Positions 32,997 through 40,977 of a stretch of 44,914 bases of DNA are shown here, piece by piece. Positions within the stretch are counted from its first letter, which is position 1; each line of letters begins with the position of its first letter. Source of the stretch: Hirschia sp. (GTDB lineage: Bacteria > Pseudomonadota > Alphaproteobacteria > Caulobacterales > Hyphomonadaceae). Location of the stretch: the NCBI GenBank assembly GCA_002709235.1, contig PAQI01000040.1:1-44914 (forward strand), in the 5' to 3' direction. A model generated the notes under the pieces. That model was given only the letters and a program-made list of their open reading frames with translations, ran no database searches and had not been told where the DNA came from. Both the position numbers and the translations under genes were made by a program.

Positions 32997-34085
32997 CTAG
33001 TAGATCAGCTCATCATCACCGCCACCATCGGCGAGCATGATTTCACCGCGATCGGCGAGGTCCTTGGCCGTGTAGACCATGGATTGCTGGGCCTGATCGA
33101 CATCCTTGAGCTTGACCGGCCCCATGGCATTCATGTCGTCCTTCAGGATCTTGGCGGCGCGTTCGGACATGTTGGACAGGAAAAGATCCTGCATGGTTTC
33201 ATTGGCACCCTTCAGCGCGAGGCAAAGTGAATCCTTCTCCACGGCGCGCAGCAGGGTCTGGATGCCGCCCGGGTCGAGTTTCTGCAGGTCATCGAAGACG
33301 AACATCAGCGAGCGGATACGCTCGGCGCTTTCCCGGTCCTTTTCCTCGAGCGCGGACATGAACCGGCCTTCGGTCTGGCGGTCGAAAGCGTTGAAGATGT
33401 CGGCCATGAGCTCGTGGCTGTCGCGTTTTGAAGTACGCGCCAGATTGGTCATGAACTCATTGCGCAGCGTGATTTCGATCTTTTCCAGAATATCCCGGGC
33501 AACCGGCTCCATGCGCAGCATGCGCTGCATGCATTCCAGCGCGAATTCCTGCGGCAGACAGCCCAGCACGCTGGCAGCATGGTCGGGTTTGACCTTGGAC
33601 AGAACAACCGCGACGGTCTGGGGGTATTCATTCTTCAGATAGTTCGCCAGCACGGTCTCGGAAACATTGCCCAGCTTGTCCCACATGGTGCGCCCGGCAG
33701 GTCCGCGGATCTCCTCCATGAGGGTGTCCACTTTTTCCTGCGGCAGGAACTGTGTCAGGAGTTTCTGGGTCTGTTCATAGGAACCGGTCAGCGCTCCGGA
33801 GGTCGACAGCTTGCTGACAAACTCGATGATCAGGTTCTCGACCAGTGAGGCTTCGACCATTCCCAGATTGGACATGGCAAGCGATACATCGCGCAGTTCC
33901 TCATCGTCCAGGTTTTCCCAGATCGCACCGGTATCACCGCCAAGGGCGAGCAGGAGGATTGCGGCTTTCTGCGGCCCACTGAGCTTTTCGTAGACTTCTT
34001 TTTCTTTTTTATCTTCACCAAGATGGGCGGCGCTGATGGCAGCAAGGGCTTCAGCTGCTGTTGATGCGACACTCAATTCACTCAT
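32997..34085 (-). CDS. fliG: FliG, flagellar motor switch protein
   Basis: A 362-residue FliG that joins the MS ring to the C-ring and carries the torque-generating helix. Recognisable blocks: [20 protein letters not shown] (N domain), [20 protein letters not shown] (middle domain, about residue 155), [20 protein letters not shown] and [20 protein letters not shown] (C-terminal charged motor region). The ATG overlaps the fliF stop by four bases. The EHPQ-type motif of the middle domain is not obvious, as in other alphaproteobacteria. Confidence 0.97.
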   Translation of the reverse strand: MSELSVASTAAEALAAISAAHLGEDKKEKEVYEKLSGPQKAAILLLALGGDTGAIWENLDDEELRDVSLAMSNLGMVEASLVENLIIEFVSKLSTSGALTGSYEQTQKLLTQFLPQEKVDTLMEEIRGPAGRTMWDKLGNVSETVLANYLKNEYPQTVAVVLSKVKPDHAASVLGCLPQEFALECMQRMLRMEPVARDILEKIEITLRNEFMTNLARTSKRDSHELMADIFNAFDRQTEGRFMSALEEKDRESAERIRSLMFVFDDLQKLDPGGIQTLLRAVEKDSLCLALKGANETMQDLFLSNMSERAAKILKDDMNAMGPVKLKDVDQAQQSMVYTAKDLADRGEIMLADGGGDDELIY

Positions 34086-35800
34086 GCTGCATCCCTCCGC
34101 GACCGATCTTCAGTGAGCCAGGTCCGGATGATCTGAAGACTTTCGTCGGGATGGTTCTCAACCACTTCCGATACCCTTTTCAGGGAGGAGGCTTTCACCT
34201 GTCCGGAGATGCGAGCGACATCGATACCAAGCTCGCCTGAAAGTTGTTCGGAACCGGCGCCAGCTGCCGCGCCAGGGGCCCCCACTGCGCCGTCGGGCAA
34301 GGTCAGATTGGCCGGCCCGGTGTGTTTGATGGTCATGGTGGCGGGGCCACCCAATGCATTGTCTATAATGTCAGCGGGTGGTGACAGCAGTCCCTTGATC
34401 AGAGGGCGCAGCACCATCACGATGAGCACCAGTCCGCCGATCAAAAGGATCAACAGCTCAGCCATCCGCATCAGGTCCTGCTTGTCGAAATCCAGCATGC
34501 CGGGCTTTTCAGCACCGCCATCCATGGAAATATCGGGACGAACAAACGACATGTTGACGACTTCGACGACATCACCGCGCGCTTCGTCATAACCGACGGC
34601 AGACCGCACAAGTGTCAAAATGCGTGCAAGTTCTTCAGGCGAGCGTGGCTCGAACGAGGACACACCTTCCTCATCAATGATCCGCATGTCATCGACAACA
34701 ACGGCAACCGACAGACGTTGCAGGCCTTCGCCTTCCTTGACTTCGGTCTTGGTGGTCTTGGAAATCTCGTAATTTACGGTTTCTTCCGTGCGGGCCGAAT
34801 TGGCTTCCAGTGTCGCCTGGTCTGCGGCTATTGGATCATTCTGAGGAATGTTGTTCTCGGCGGTGACGGTCTGGTTGTTCTCGCGTTCGGATTCAGAGGA
34901 AGTTTCTTCCGATGTCGTCGATGACCGCAGGACACGGCCGTCCGGGTCATAGGTTTCCGATGACTGGGTAATGCGGGTGAAATCGACTTCAGCGGCGACC
35001 TGAACACGTGCAGCACCGGGGCCGGTTATGCTTTCGACAACTTCCAGAACCTTGTTCTTGACCCGGTCTTCAATGGCTTGCAGGCGGTCATCGCTGTCGC
35101 CGGCAAGGGCACCGTCTTCACCTTCGGCTCCGGCAGCGAGCAGGCGACCCTTGTCGTCCAGAATGGTGATACGCTCAATGCTGAGATCTGGTACGGATCC
35201 GGCCACAAGATTGCGGATTGCGCGGACCTGACCACCTGTCATGCCGTGCCCTGCAACAGACAGCACAACGGAAGCGGATGGCCGCTGGCTGTCGCGTTCG
35301 AACAGGCGGCGTTCCGGCAGGACCAGGTGAACACGGGCGGCACGCACGATATCCAGCGAGGTGACTGTGCGGGCAAGCTCGCCTTCAAGGGCGCGCACAC
35401 GGTTGATGTTCTGGACAAAGCTGGTGGCACCCAGAGCTTCTGTCTTGTCGAAGATCTCGTAACCCAGCGCGCCGCGCGTCGGAAGGCCTTCTTCCGAGAG
35501 CATCATTCGTGCATCGAGCACCTGATTGCGGTCGACAAATATGGATGCGCCATCGCCGCGCAATTGATAGCGGATATTGGCCTGGTCGAGGCGTCCGGCG
35601 ATTTCAGCTGATTCCGTGAGGTCGAGGCCGGAATAGAGCAGGGCCTCATCCGCACTTCCACGCAGGATGATTGTGCCTAGTCCTGCACCGACAAGGGCCG
35701 TGACCGCCAGCGCGGCCATCAGCCGCGAGCGCCCGGAACGCGCCAGCGCGCCCAGTGAGTCCTTGGTGCTTTTGTCCTGCTTCTTGTCGTCGTCAGCCAT
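34082..35800 (-). CDS. fliF: FliF, flagellar MS-ring protein
   Basis: A 572-residue MS-ring protein with two membrane spans (about residues 29-48, [20 protein letters not shown], and about 440-465, [20 protein letters not shown]). Ring-building motifs between them include [20 protein letters not shown] and [20 protein letters not shown]. The last about 40 residues ([20 protein letters not shown]) are the FliG-binding tail. I take ATG 35800 rather than TTG 35806. The ribosome site is poor. First gene of the fliF-fliG-fliH-fliN-flbD operon, downstream of sciP and a paired TTAA motif. Confidence 0.97.
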   Translation of the reverse strand: MADDDKKQDKSTKDSLGALARSGRSRLMAALAVTALVGAGLGTIILRGSADEALLYSGLDLTESAEIAGRLDQANIRYQLRGDGASIFVDRNQVLDARMMLSEEGLPTRGALGYEIFDKTEALGATSFVQNINRVRALEGELARTVTSLDIVRAARVHLVLPERRLFERDSQRPSASVVLSVAGHGMTGGQVRAIRNLVAGSVPDLSIERITILDDKGRLLAAGAEGEDGALAGDSDDRLQAIEDRVKNKVLEVVESITGPGAARVQVAAEVDFTRITQSSETYDPDGRVLRSSTTSEETSSESERENNQTVTAENNIPQNDPIAADQATLEANSARTEETVNYEISKTTKTEVKEGEGLQRLSVAVVVDDMRIIDEEGVSSFEPRSPEELARILTLVRSAVGYDEARGDVVEVVNMSFVRPDISMDGGAEKPGMLDFDKQDLMRMAELLILLIGGLVLIVMVLRPLIKGLLSPPADIIDNALGGPATMTIKHTGPANLTLPDGAVGAPGAAAGAGSEQLSGELGIDVARISGQVKASSLKRVSEVVENHPDESLQIIRTWLTEDRSRRDAA

Positions 35801-35876
35801 AGTCAAACCGGGAAATTATTGCATCAGCCAAATCGGCTGCTAGGCAGGAATTTCCCAGTGCGACGTAAACGACGGC

Positions 35877-35892
35877 TTAACGCGGCGCTTAA
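35877..35892 (-). promoter_or_regulatory. Paired TTAA motif upstream of fliF, CtrA-like
   Basis: On the minus strand TTAA-GCGCCGCG-TTAA, 77-92 bases before the fliF ATG. CtrA consensus has a 7-base spacer; here it is 8, the same as upstream of flhF. fliF is a CtrA-driven class II gene in Caulobacter. Confidence 0.4.
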
Positions 35893-35919
35893 TCGCAAGA
35901 AAAAAAGCAATAAATCGAT

Positions 35920-35945
35920 CCACCAGTCCGAAAACGGACTGGTGG
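35920..35945. terminator. Perfect 11-bp hairpin between sciP and fliF
   Basis: CCACCAGTCCG-AAAA-CGGACTGGTGG. On the minus strand a T-rich stretch (seven T's) follows about 12 bases later, so it may end the sciP transcript. It lies upstream of the fliF TTAA pair. Confidence 0.6.
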
Positions 35946-36019
35946 GAGCCGAGCATATTGAGGGCTGCGCCAGAAGCACGCTTTCTCTGGGAAAGCGCAG
36001 TTCTGGATCAGCGAGTCGC

Positions 36020-36289
36020 TTAGCGGTAGTTTTGCAGGCGTGTGGTACGCAGCCCTTTGACACCGAAGCGGTCATAAAGGCGTTCCCAGCCTTCATACTC
36101 TTCGGAGGACAGCGAGTAATATGTGCAAGCCTCTTCCTTGGTCAGGAGTTCGCCGCGTACAGCCGCGACGACTTCTGCCTTGCGGCGAGTCACCCATCGT
36201 TTGATGTTTGCTGGCGGAAGATCCTGAAGAGTCAGGGTCTTGCCGTCAGGGCCGATAACTGCCGCGCTTTTAGCGTTCTGGGTCAGCAT
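36020..36289 (-). CDS. sciP: SciP, small CtrA inhibitory protein (DUF1153)
   Basis: An 89-residue DUF1153 protein. In Caulobacter SciP binds CtrA and stops it activating its target genes in swarmer cells. The family core is visible as VIGPDGKTLTLQDLPPANIK, RWVTRRKAEVVAAVRGELLT and the C-terminus GVKGLRTTRLQNYR, with a Trp-repressor-like HTH in EEACTYYSLSSEEYEGW. GAGGG stands shortly before the ATG. It lies directly upstream of the fliF operon, itself a CtrA target in Caulobacter, and is flanked by hairpins on both sides. Confidence 0.95.
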   Translation of the reverse strand: MLTQNAKSAAVIGPDGKTLTLQDLPPANIKRWVTRRKAEVVAAVRGELLTKEEACTYYSLSSEEYEGWERLYDRFGVKGLRTTRLQNYR

Positions 36290-36397
36290 GGTAATCCCTC
36301 TTGGTTAGGTCTGGTCCATGCTGCAAACACTACACCAAGCAATTTAAGGTCTAGCTGAGGTAAGAGTGCGGGTTTTCTTGAAAATTCGGCCAATATA

Positions 36398-36438
36398 AAA
36401 ACGCCCCGGAGACAGTTTTTAAGTCTCTGGGGCGTTTT
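36398..36438. terminator. Bidirectional terminator between flgE and sciP
   Basis: AAAACGCCCCGGAGAC and GTCTCTGGGGCGTTTT form a 16-bp stem (one G-U) with a 9-base loop. It lies 52 bases after the flgE stop on the minus strand and has T-rich ends both ways. Confidence 0.9.
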
Positions 36439-36489
36439 CTGTATCAAGCTGGATCAATTAGACTTGTTATGTCTAATATTCAGTTAAAT

Positions 36490-37965
36490 TTACCGCTTCA
36501 GGCGGATCAGTTCGTCCAGCATCTCATCTGCAGTTGTAATAATCTTTGAAGAAGCAGAGTAAGCGCGTTGGGTCGTGATGAGGTTGGAGAACTCTTCAGC
36601 CAGGTCGACTGTCGAAGCTTCCAGCTTTTTCGCTTCTACACTACCGGCACCTGCTGCACCGGCATTCTTCATGTTCAATGGACCGGCATTGGGCCCGGAG
36701 CGGTAGGACCCGCCCGATTCGGCAACCAGGCCATCAACATTGGAAAAAGTGGCCAGGGGGATCTGGTAGATCTTCTTGGAAAGGCCATTGGTGAAGAGGG
36801 CAGTTACAAAGCCATCATCATCCACTTCCACGGTCGCCAATGAGCCGAATGCTGTTCCATTGACCTGTGAAGTCGCCAGAGCGCTTTCAGTATCATACTG
36901 GGTGAGACCACCGGGCGAGCCGTCGCCACCAATATCCAGGGCGACATTCTGGGCTGCCAGACCCATGCTGCTGGCCCAGCGTACACCGGTCGTGCTGGTG
37001 GAGGCACCGATCGCAAGGCCCGTCGGGTCCAGATATCCTGGTGTTCCGGCTTCAGCCTGCGTCAGATCGAGTTGACCGAATGATGTGAAGGACACAATCC
37101 CGGATGTGATCTGTCCATCCGAAATGGTGGGTGATGAGGTCGGGTCCGTCGCGTCATAGTTCGGATTGGCCACCAGCGCATTGTCGTTCGCGATGGATGT
37201 GGACGGTTGCGCATAGATCTCCGTATGCCATTCATTGGCCACATCACTCTTGAGAAACGCGAATGTCACCGTGCGAAGACCACCCAGGGAGTCATACATC
37301 TGTACTGAAGATGTGAAGTCAGGACGAACACCTGTCGTGTTGTCGATCGCATACATCGCCATGGAATTGGTCGTTTGATCATAGGCAACGCCTGGAGTGG
37401 TCGATGAGGCTGCTACCGAAACATCCTGCGAGGCCTGAAGGTTTGCAGACAGGCTGATGCGCGTGGACGCTTCTGCGGCACCACCAATACCCGATACCCG
37501 GATCGGTTGCAGGGCGGTCAGGTCAGTGGGGCTGGCAGTCACATCACCATTCTCATCCACCGGCCATCCATAGAGGTATTTACCAGCTGTGTTGGCAAGA
37601 TAGCCATCGGCATCAGGTGAGAACTGTCCGGCGCGCGTGTATGAGAACGGGTCGGTCGACAGGGCATCTTGAGCACGGTCCCGCGTGACGAAGAAGCCAT
37701 TGCCGGAAATCGCCAGATGGGTCGACACGGATGATGCCTGAAGCGCGCCTTGTTCGGCGATCATCGCCTTGGACGAACTGGTCACACCGCCAGCATTGTG
37801 ACTGGTGACATTGGACTGGGAATTCAAAAGCGAGGTGAAGTCATTGCGAAGGCGCTTGAAGCCAACCGTGTTCACGTTCGAGATGTTGTCTGAAATAGCT
37901 GCCAGTGCGGACGCATTGGCGCGCAGTCCGGCTGAACCGGCCAGCATTGCTGAATTGATACTCAT
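36490..37965 (-). CDS. flgE: FlgE, flagellar hook protein
   Basis: A 491-residue hook subunit. N-terminal rod/hook motif SGLRANASALAAISDNISN with NVNTVGFKRLRNDFTSLL, the FlgE-F-G signature LAISGNGFFVTRD at about residue 85, and the C-terminal coiled segment LAEEFSNLITTQRAYSASSK and ITTADEMLDELIRLKR. The central domain is long and rich in Thr, Ser and Asp. It is last in a fliK-flgD-flgE transcript read from the sigma-54 promoter at 40565-40579. No separate sigma-54 site was found in the 135 bases before it. Confidence 0.97.
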   Translation of the reverse strand: MSINSAMLAGSAGLRANASALAAISDNISNVNTVGFKRLRNDFTSLLNSQSNVTSHNAGGVTSSSKAMIAEQGALQASSVSTHLAISGNGFFVTRDRAQDALSTDPFSYTRAGQFSPDADGYLANTAGKYLYGWPVDENGDVTASPTDLTALQPIRVSGIGGAAEASTRISLSANLQASQDVSVAASSTTPGVAYDQTTNSMAMYAIDNTTGVRPDFTSSVQMYDSLGGLRTVTFAFLKSDVANEWHTEIYAQPSTSIANDNALVANPNYDATDPTSSPTISDGQITSGIVSFTSFGQLDLTQAEAGTPGYLDPTGLAIGASTSTTGVRWASSMGLAAQNVALDIGGDGSPGGLTQYDTESALATSQVNGTAFGSLATVEVDDDGFVTALFTNGLSKKIYQIPLATFSNVDGLVAESGGSYRSGPNAGPLNMKNAGAAGAGSVEAKKLEASTVDLAEEFSNLITTQRAYSASSKIITTADEMLDELIRLKR

Positions 37966-38100
37966 GGCGCTTGTCTCCTGAAGTCGCCCACTCTTACCAA
38001 CGCACCCTCTTGTGGGATGCGATACTCAAGAGCGCTTCTGCGCCACATAAACCGGATATGCTTAGCTGTCCGGACGGGATGTTTCCCTGGCCGACGGGAC

Positions 38101-38763
38101 CTACGAAATTCGCAGGACGTCGGTGTAACTGAATATGCCAGCGCTCGTTGTGAGCGCCGGGGTGTCGTATGACATGTCCACGCCGGTGACCTTGGCGAGC
38201 ACGCTCACGCCGGCTTCGACGGCATCACCATTGGCATCTTTAGCCGTGACCGTGGCATAATAGACCTTGCCGGATTCTGCCTCGCCGCCATCCAGCGTCG
38301 ATCCATCCCACACGAATTCATGTGAGCCGGCCTCTGTTTCGGCGTCTTGCGAATAGATGATCTTGCCATCAATGTTCTGAATGACGATTGAAGCCGACTT
38401 GGCATCATTGGCGAGCTTGTAGGACCAGCTGGCCTCATCGCCATAATAGCCAGAGCCTGTGGAGTTCAGCTGCGCAGTCTGGCCCAGATATCCCGACAGC
38501 GATGCACCGGTCGAGGCATTGGAAGCCGCCACCAAAGATGTGATGGACTCATTCGTCTTGATCTGTTGCTCGACACTGGAGAACTGAACAAGCTGATTGG
38601 TGAATTCGGTGGAATCCAGCGGTGCCAGCGGGTCCTGATTCTGCATCTGTGTAGTCAGCAATGTCAGGAAGGTGTCGAAATTATCCGCAAGTCCGCTCAG
38701 ATCGCTGCCCGATGAGGGTGCGGTCGTGCCCGATGATGTAACGAAGGAAATCAGATCGGTCAT
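38101..38763 (-). CDS. flgD: FlgD, hook-cap (hook scaffolding) protein
   Basis: A 220-residue hook cap protein. The N-terminal conserved segment is FLTLLTTQMQNQDPLAPLDS, TEFTNQLVQFSSVEQQIKTN (about residues 31-70), followed by the FlgD Ig-like/Tudor region with SYKLANDAKSASIVIQNIDG and HEFVWDGSTLDGG. It guides hook subunits into place and is discarded when the hook is complete. It lies nine bases after fliK and 135 before flgE. Confidence 0.95.
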   Translation of the reverse strand: MTDLISFVTSSGTTAPSSGSDLSGLADNFDTFLTLLTTQMQNQDPLAPLDSTEFTNQLVQFSSVEQQIKTNESITSLVAASNASTGASLSGYLGQTAQLNSTGSGYYGDEASWSYKLANDAKSASIVIQNIDGKIIYSQDAETEAGSHEFVWDGSTLDGGEAESGKVYYATVTAKDANGDAVEAGVSVLAKVTGVDMSYDTPALTTSAGIFSYTDVLRIS

Positions 38764-38772
38764 TGGTTTGCG

Positions 38773-40494
38773 CTACGCTTTCAGATTGACGCCGTGCCGA
38801 CTCCAGATGGAGAGCTGTGGCGTGATCACCCGTTCTGCCGGGCTGTCATCAGTGTCTTGTTGAGCGGCGTTTTGCGCAGTCGAAGAGTGGTTCACATCTT
38901 CATTGTCGTCACTATCGCGCGAAAAGGTGAATGAACCACTTTCATTCTGAGAAAGTTCGACATTCAATCCACCTTCCTGCAGGTCGATTCCGGAGTCTGA
39001 GAGCGCTTGTTCCAGTGCCTTGACGGAACGCGACAGTTCACTCATCGCATCCGTGTTCGTCACCATCATCATGATGCGCGCCGTATTGTCCTTTGTGATC
39101 TCGATCTTGACATCCACCCGTCCCAGTTCGGCGGGGTCCAGGCGCATTTCAAACTGCTGGGCGCGCCCGTCGAAACGCTGGATGATACCTGACCATGCCT
39201 GGGTCGCTGCGGTCGGTGCACCGCGCATGTGGGGCAGGACCGATGCATTGTGCCCGCGCGCTGCGGAACTGGCCTGTTGCAGTGTGTCCCTGATTGTGTC
39301 GCTGGCGTCCAGCTCGGGAAGGTCTGAGGAGAGGTCTTCCGTGGTTGGAATGTTGATGTTCTCCGGAGCAAGTTCGGCCAGGGTCTGAAGATTGGACGAG
39401 GCTGCGGATGTTGCGGCATTGCCGGTCGAGCCAGCTGTTGTGGTGTTCACGGGGGCGGATGCTGGACTGGCGGTGCCATTGGCAGTCTGGGCAGTGGTGC
39501 CGGAGCCAGTGTTCGCTGCCGTGGAGGACGTCGCGGCAATGCCTGACTGTGCGGCAGACTGGCGGCTACGCGTGGGAACATTCTGCGTTGGCTGATTCTG
39601 GGTCGCCGGATTTTGGATCATCTGGGCGGACTGAACAATGGTGCCGTTCTGTGCAAGAACCTGCTGGCTGCCTGGCTGGGCGGTTGTCGCCGCGGCCTGT
39701 GCTGTCCCATTGGCGTTCGTGGTGCCGGTCTGCGGTGATGCGGATTGTTGATCAGCAGTGGCAGGGGCATTGCTCAGAGCAGGGGTGTTCTGTGCCGTCA
39801 GATTAGCGGCCGCGTTTGGTGTACTTGTTGATGGCGTCGCGGTCGCCTTGATCACGCTGGTGTCAGGGCTGGCAGTGGGAGCCGACGCAAGTGAACTTGA
39901 TGCCGTGGTCTGGGTCGATGGGTTCGCGTCAGTCGATGTCTGAACAGTGCCGCTCGCAAGGTTGGTGGTGGCTGTCGTCAGGTTTGGCGTAGCCGGTGCC
40001 GCAGCATTTGACGCGGGGGGCGCTTGTCCATCGATCGCGGTTTGGGCTGAAGGCGTGGCTGAACCCTGAGCGCTCGTGGTGCTCGCTATGGCGCTGGAAA
40101 GATTGGCCGCTACATTTGAACCGGGCTGAGCCGCGAGCGGAGGAGTACCCGTCTGCGCAGCGGCGACGGTCGCGGCACCATTTCCTGAAGTGGTCAATGC
40201 AGCTGGATTTGCCGCTTGCTGAAATGACAGGCCGAACAGCGCAATGTCAGTCGCTGGCAGGTCTGTATTCAATGTTTTCGCGCCGGGGTTCTGCCCGCCA
40301 TTGCTTGAGGCTAGGCCTGCTCTGCTGGCGGCAATCGCGCGTGGCGCGGCTTCTGTTTGAACAGCGCGTGTGAGCAGGGCGGAGAAATCCGCACCCGCTG
40401 ACATCAGTGAGCTCTTGTCGGGGGAAGTCGTCGGTGACGCACCCATCAGGCCCGCCACCGACGCTGACACCCCATCCATCTGTACCTGTTTCAT
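38773..40494 (-). CDS. fliK: FliK-like hook-length control protein
   Basis: A 573-residue protein with a very long Ala/Thr/Ser/Gln/Asn-rich disordered region (about residues 80-390), as expected for a molecular ruler, and a folded C-terminal FliK domain (about 420-520) with QQFEMRLDPAELGRVDVKIE, VTNTDAMSELSRSVKALEQA and the substrate-switch region. It measures hook length and switches export specificity through FlhB. It is first in the hook transcript, with the sigma-54 start about 59 bases upstream of the ATG. Overlapping plus-strand open frames are low-complexity shadows. Confidence 0.9.
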   Translation of the reverse strand: MKQVQMDGVSASVAGLMGASPTTSPDKSSLMSAGADFSALLTRAVQTEAAPRAIAASRAGLASSNGGQNPGAKTLNTDLPATDIALFGLSFQQAANPAALTTSGNGAATVAAAQTGTPPLAAQPGSNVAANLSSAIASTTSAQGSATPSAQTAIDGQAPPASNAAAPATPNLTTATTNLASGTVQTSTDANPSTQTTASSSLASAPTASPDTSVIKATATPSTSTPNAAANLTAQNTPALSNAPATADQQSASPQTGTTNANGTAQAAATTAQPGSQQVLAQNGTIVQSAQMIQNPATQNQPTQNVPTRSRQSAAQSGIAATSSTAANTGSGTTAQTANGTASPASAPVNTTTAGSTGNAATSAASSNLQTLAELAPENINIPTTEDLSSDLPELDASDTIRDTLQQASSAARGHNASVLPHMRGAPTAATQAWSGIIQRFDGRAQQFEMRLDPAELGRVDVKIEITKDNTARIMMMVTNTDAMSELSRSVKALEQALSDSGIDLQEGGLNVELSQNESGSFTFSRDSDDNEDVNHSSTAQNAAQQDTDDSPAERVITPQLSIWSRHGVNLKA

Positions 40495-40564
40495 TATGTG
40501 CAGGTTCTTTCCTTTATTCGCGCGAACAATGCAGTGTCTCGGATTGCCCGGCTCGGATGTTTCT

Positions 40565-40579
40565 GCAACGGGCTTGCCA
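40565..40579 (-). promoter_or_regulatory. Sigma-54 promoter of fliK-flgD-flgE
   Basis: On the minus strand TGGCAAG-CCCG-TTGC, nearly the ideal consensus. Start expected near 40553. Confidence 0.9.
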
Positions 40580-40677
40580 GTAACTGTTTGGTCGAAAACT
40601 TCCCTGAAATCCGCATACGGACGTTAACCTTTGTCAGGATTGATCGGCGCATTTGGCCATGTCGGGAAAGATTGCCG

Positions 40678-40690
40678 GGCATCATCTGCC
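40678..40690. promoter_or_regulatory. GGCA-N5-TGCC motif between the two hook promoters, candidate FlbD site
   Basis: GGCATCATCTGCC lies between the divergent sigma-54 promoters, about 130 bases from the fliK start and 80 from the flgK start. The same pattern stands upstream of flagellins 1 and 2. In Caulobacter the ftr elements occupy this position between divergent hook genes. Confidence 0.55.
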
Positions 40691-40738
40691 GAGCATGGGT
40701 TTGTTTTTCCAAGGCAATATTCCGCCATGCTCGAAAAC

Positions 40739-40753
40739 TGGCCCATTGCTTGC
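40739..40753 (+). promoter_or_regulatory. Sigma-54 promoter of flgK-flgL
   Basis: TGGCCCA-TTGC-TTGC, with GG and GC 10 bases apart. Start expected near 40765, giving an unusually long leader of about 213 bases before the flgK ATG. Confidence 0.83.
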
Positions 40754-40769
40754 GACAACAGGGGTAAGG

Positions 40770-40829
40770 CTGTCGGGAATCCAGACCGACAGGCAAACCG
40801 CAAAAGCGGGGAATGCGTCAAATAACGCA
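40770..40829 (+). promoter_or_regulatory. Three leader hairpins in flgK mRNA, two with A-rich loops
   Basis: CTGTCGG-N9-CCGACAG (40770-40792), CCGC-AAAA-GCGG (40798-40809) and TGCGT-CAAATA-ACGCA (40814-40829). The last two resemble the twin A-loop hairpins of the flagellin leaders. The remaining leader to 40977 shows no further structure I can support. Confidence 0.5.
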
Positions 40830-40977
40830 AACAATTTCAAAAGCTTGTTAAGCCCTGTCCTGGATCATTCCCGTTAGCAATCACGGGGTCGAAATTGCCG
40901 AAGCCCGGCAAGTCCGACCCGGCAGATTTTAACGTATGGCCCTGTTGTGGTCATCGGAATACGAGATTGGGTGCGCT

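Noticed and set aside
38773-40494. Plus-strand open frames opposite fliK and tandem repeat array in fliK
   Set aside because: The low-complexity Ala/Thr/Ser/Gln linker explains both the long antisense frames and the repeated look; no regular period was seen.
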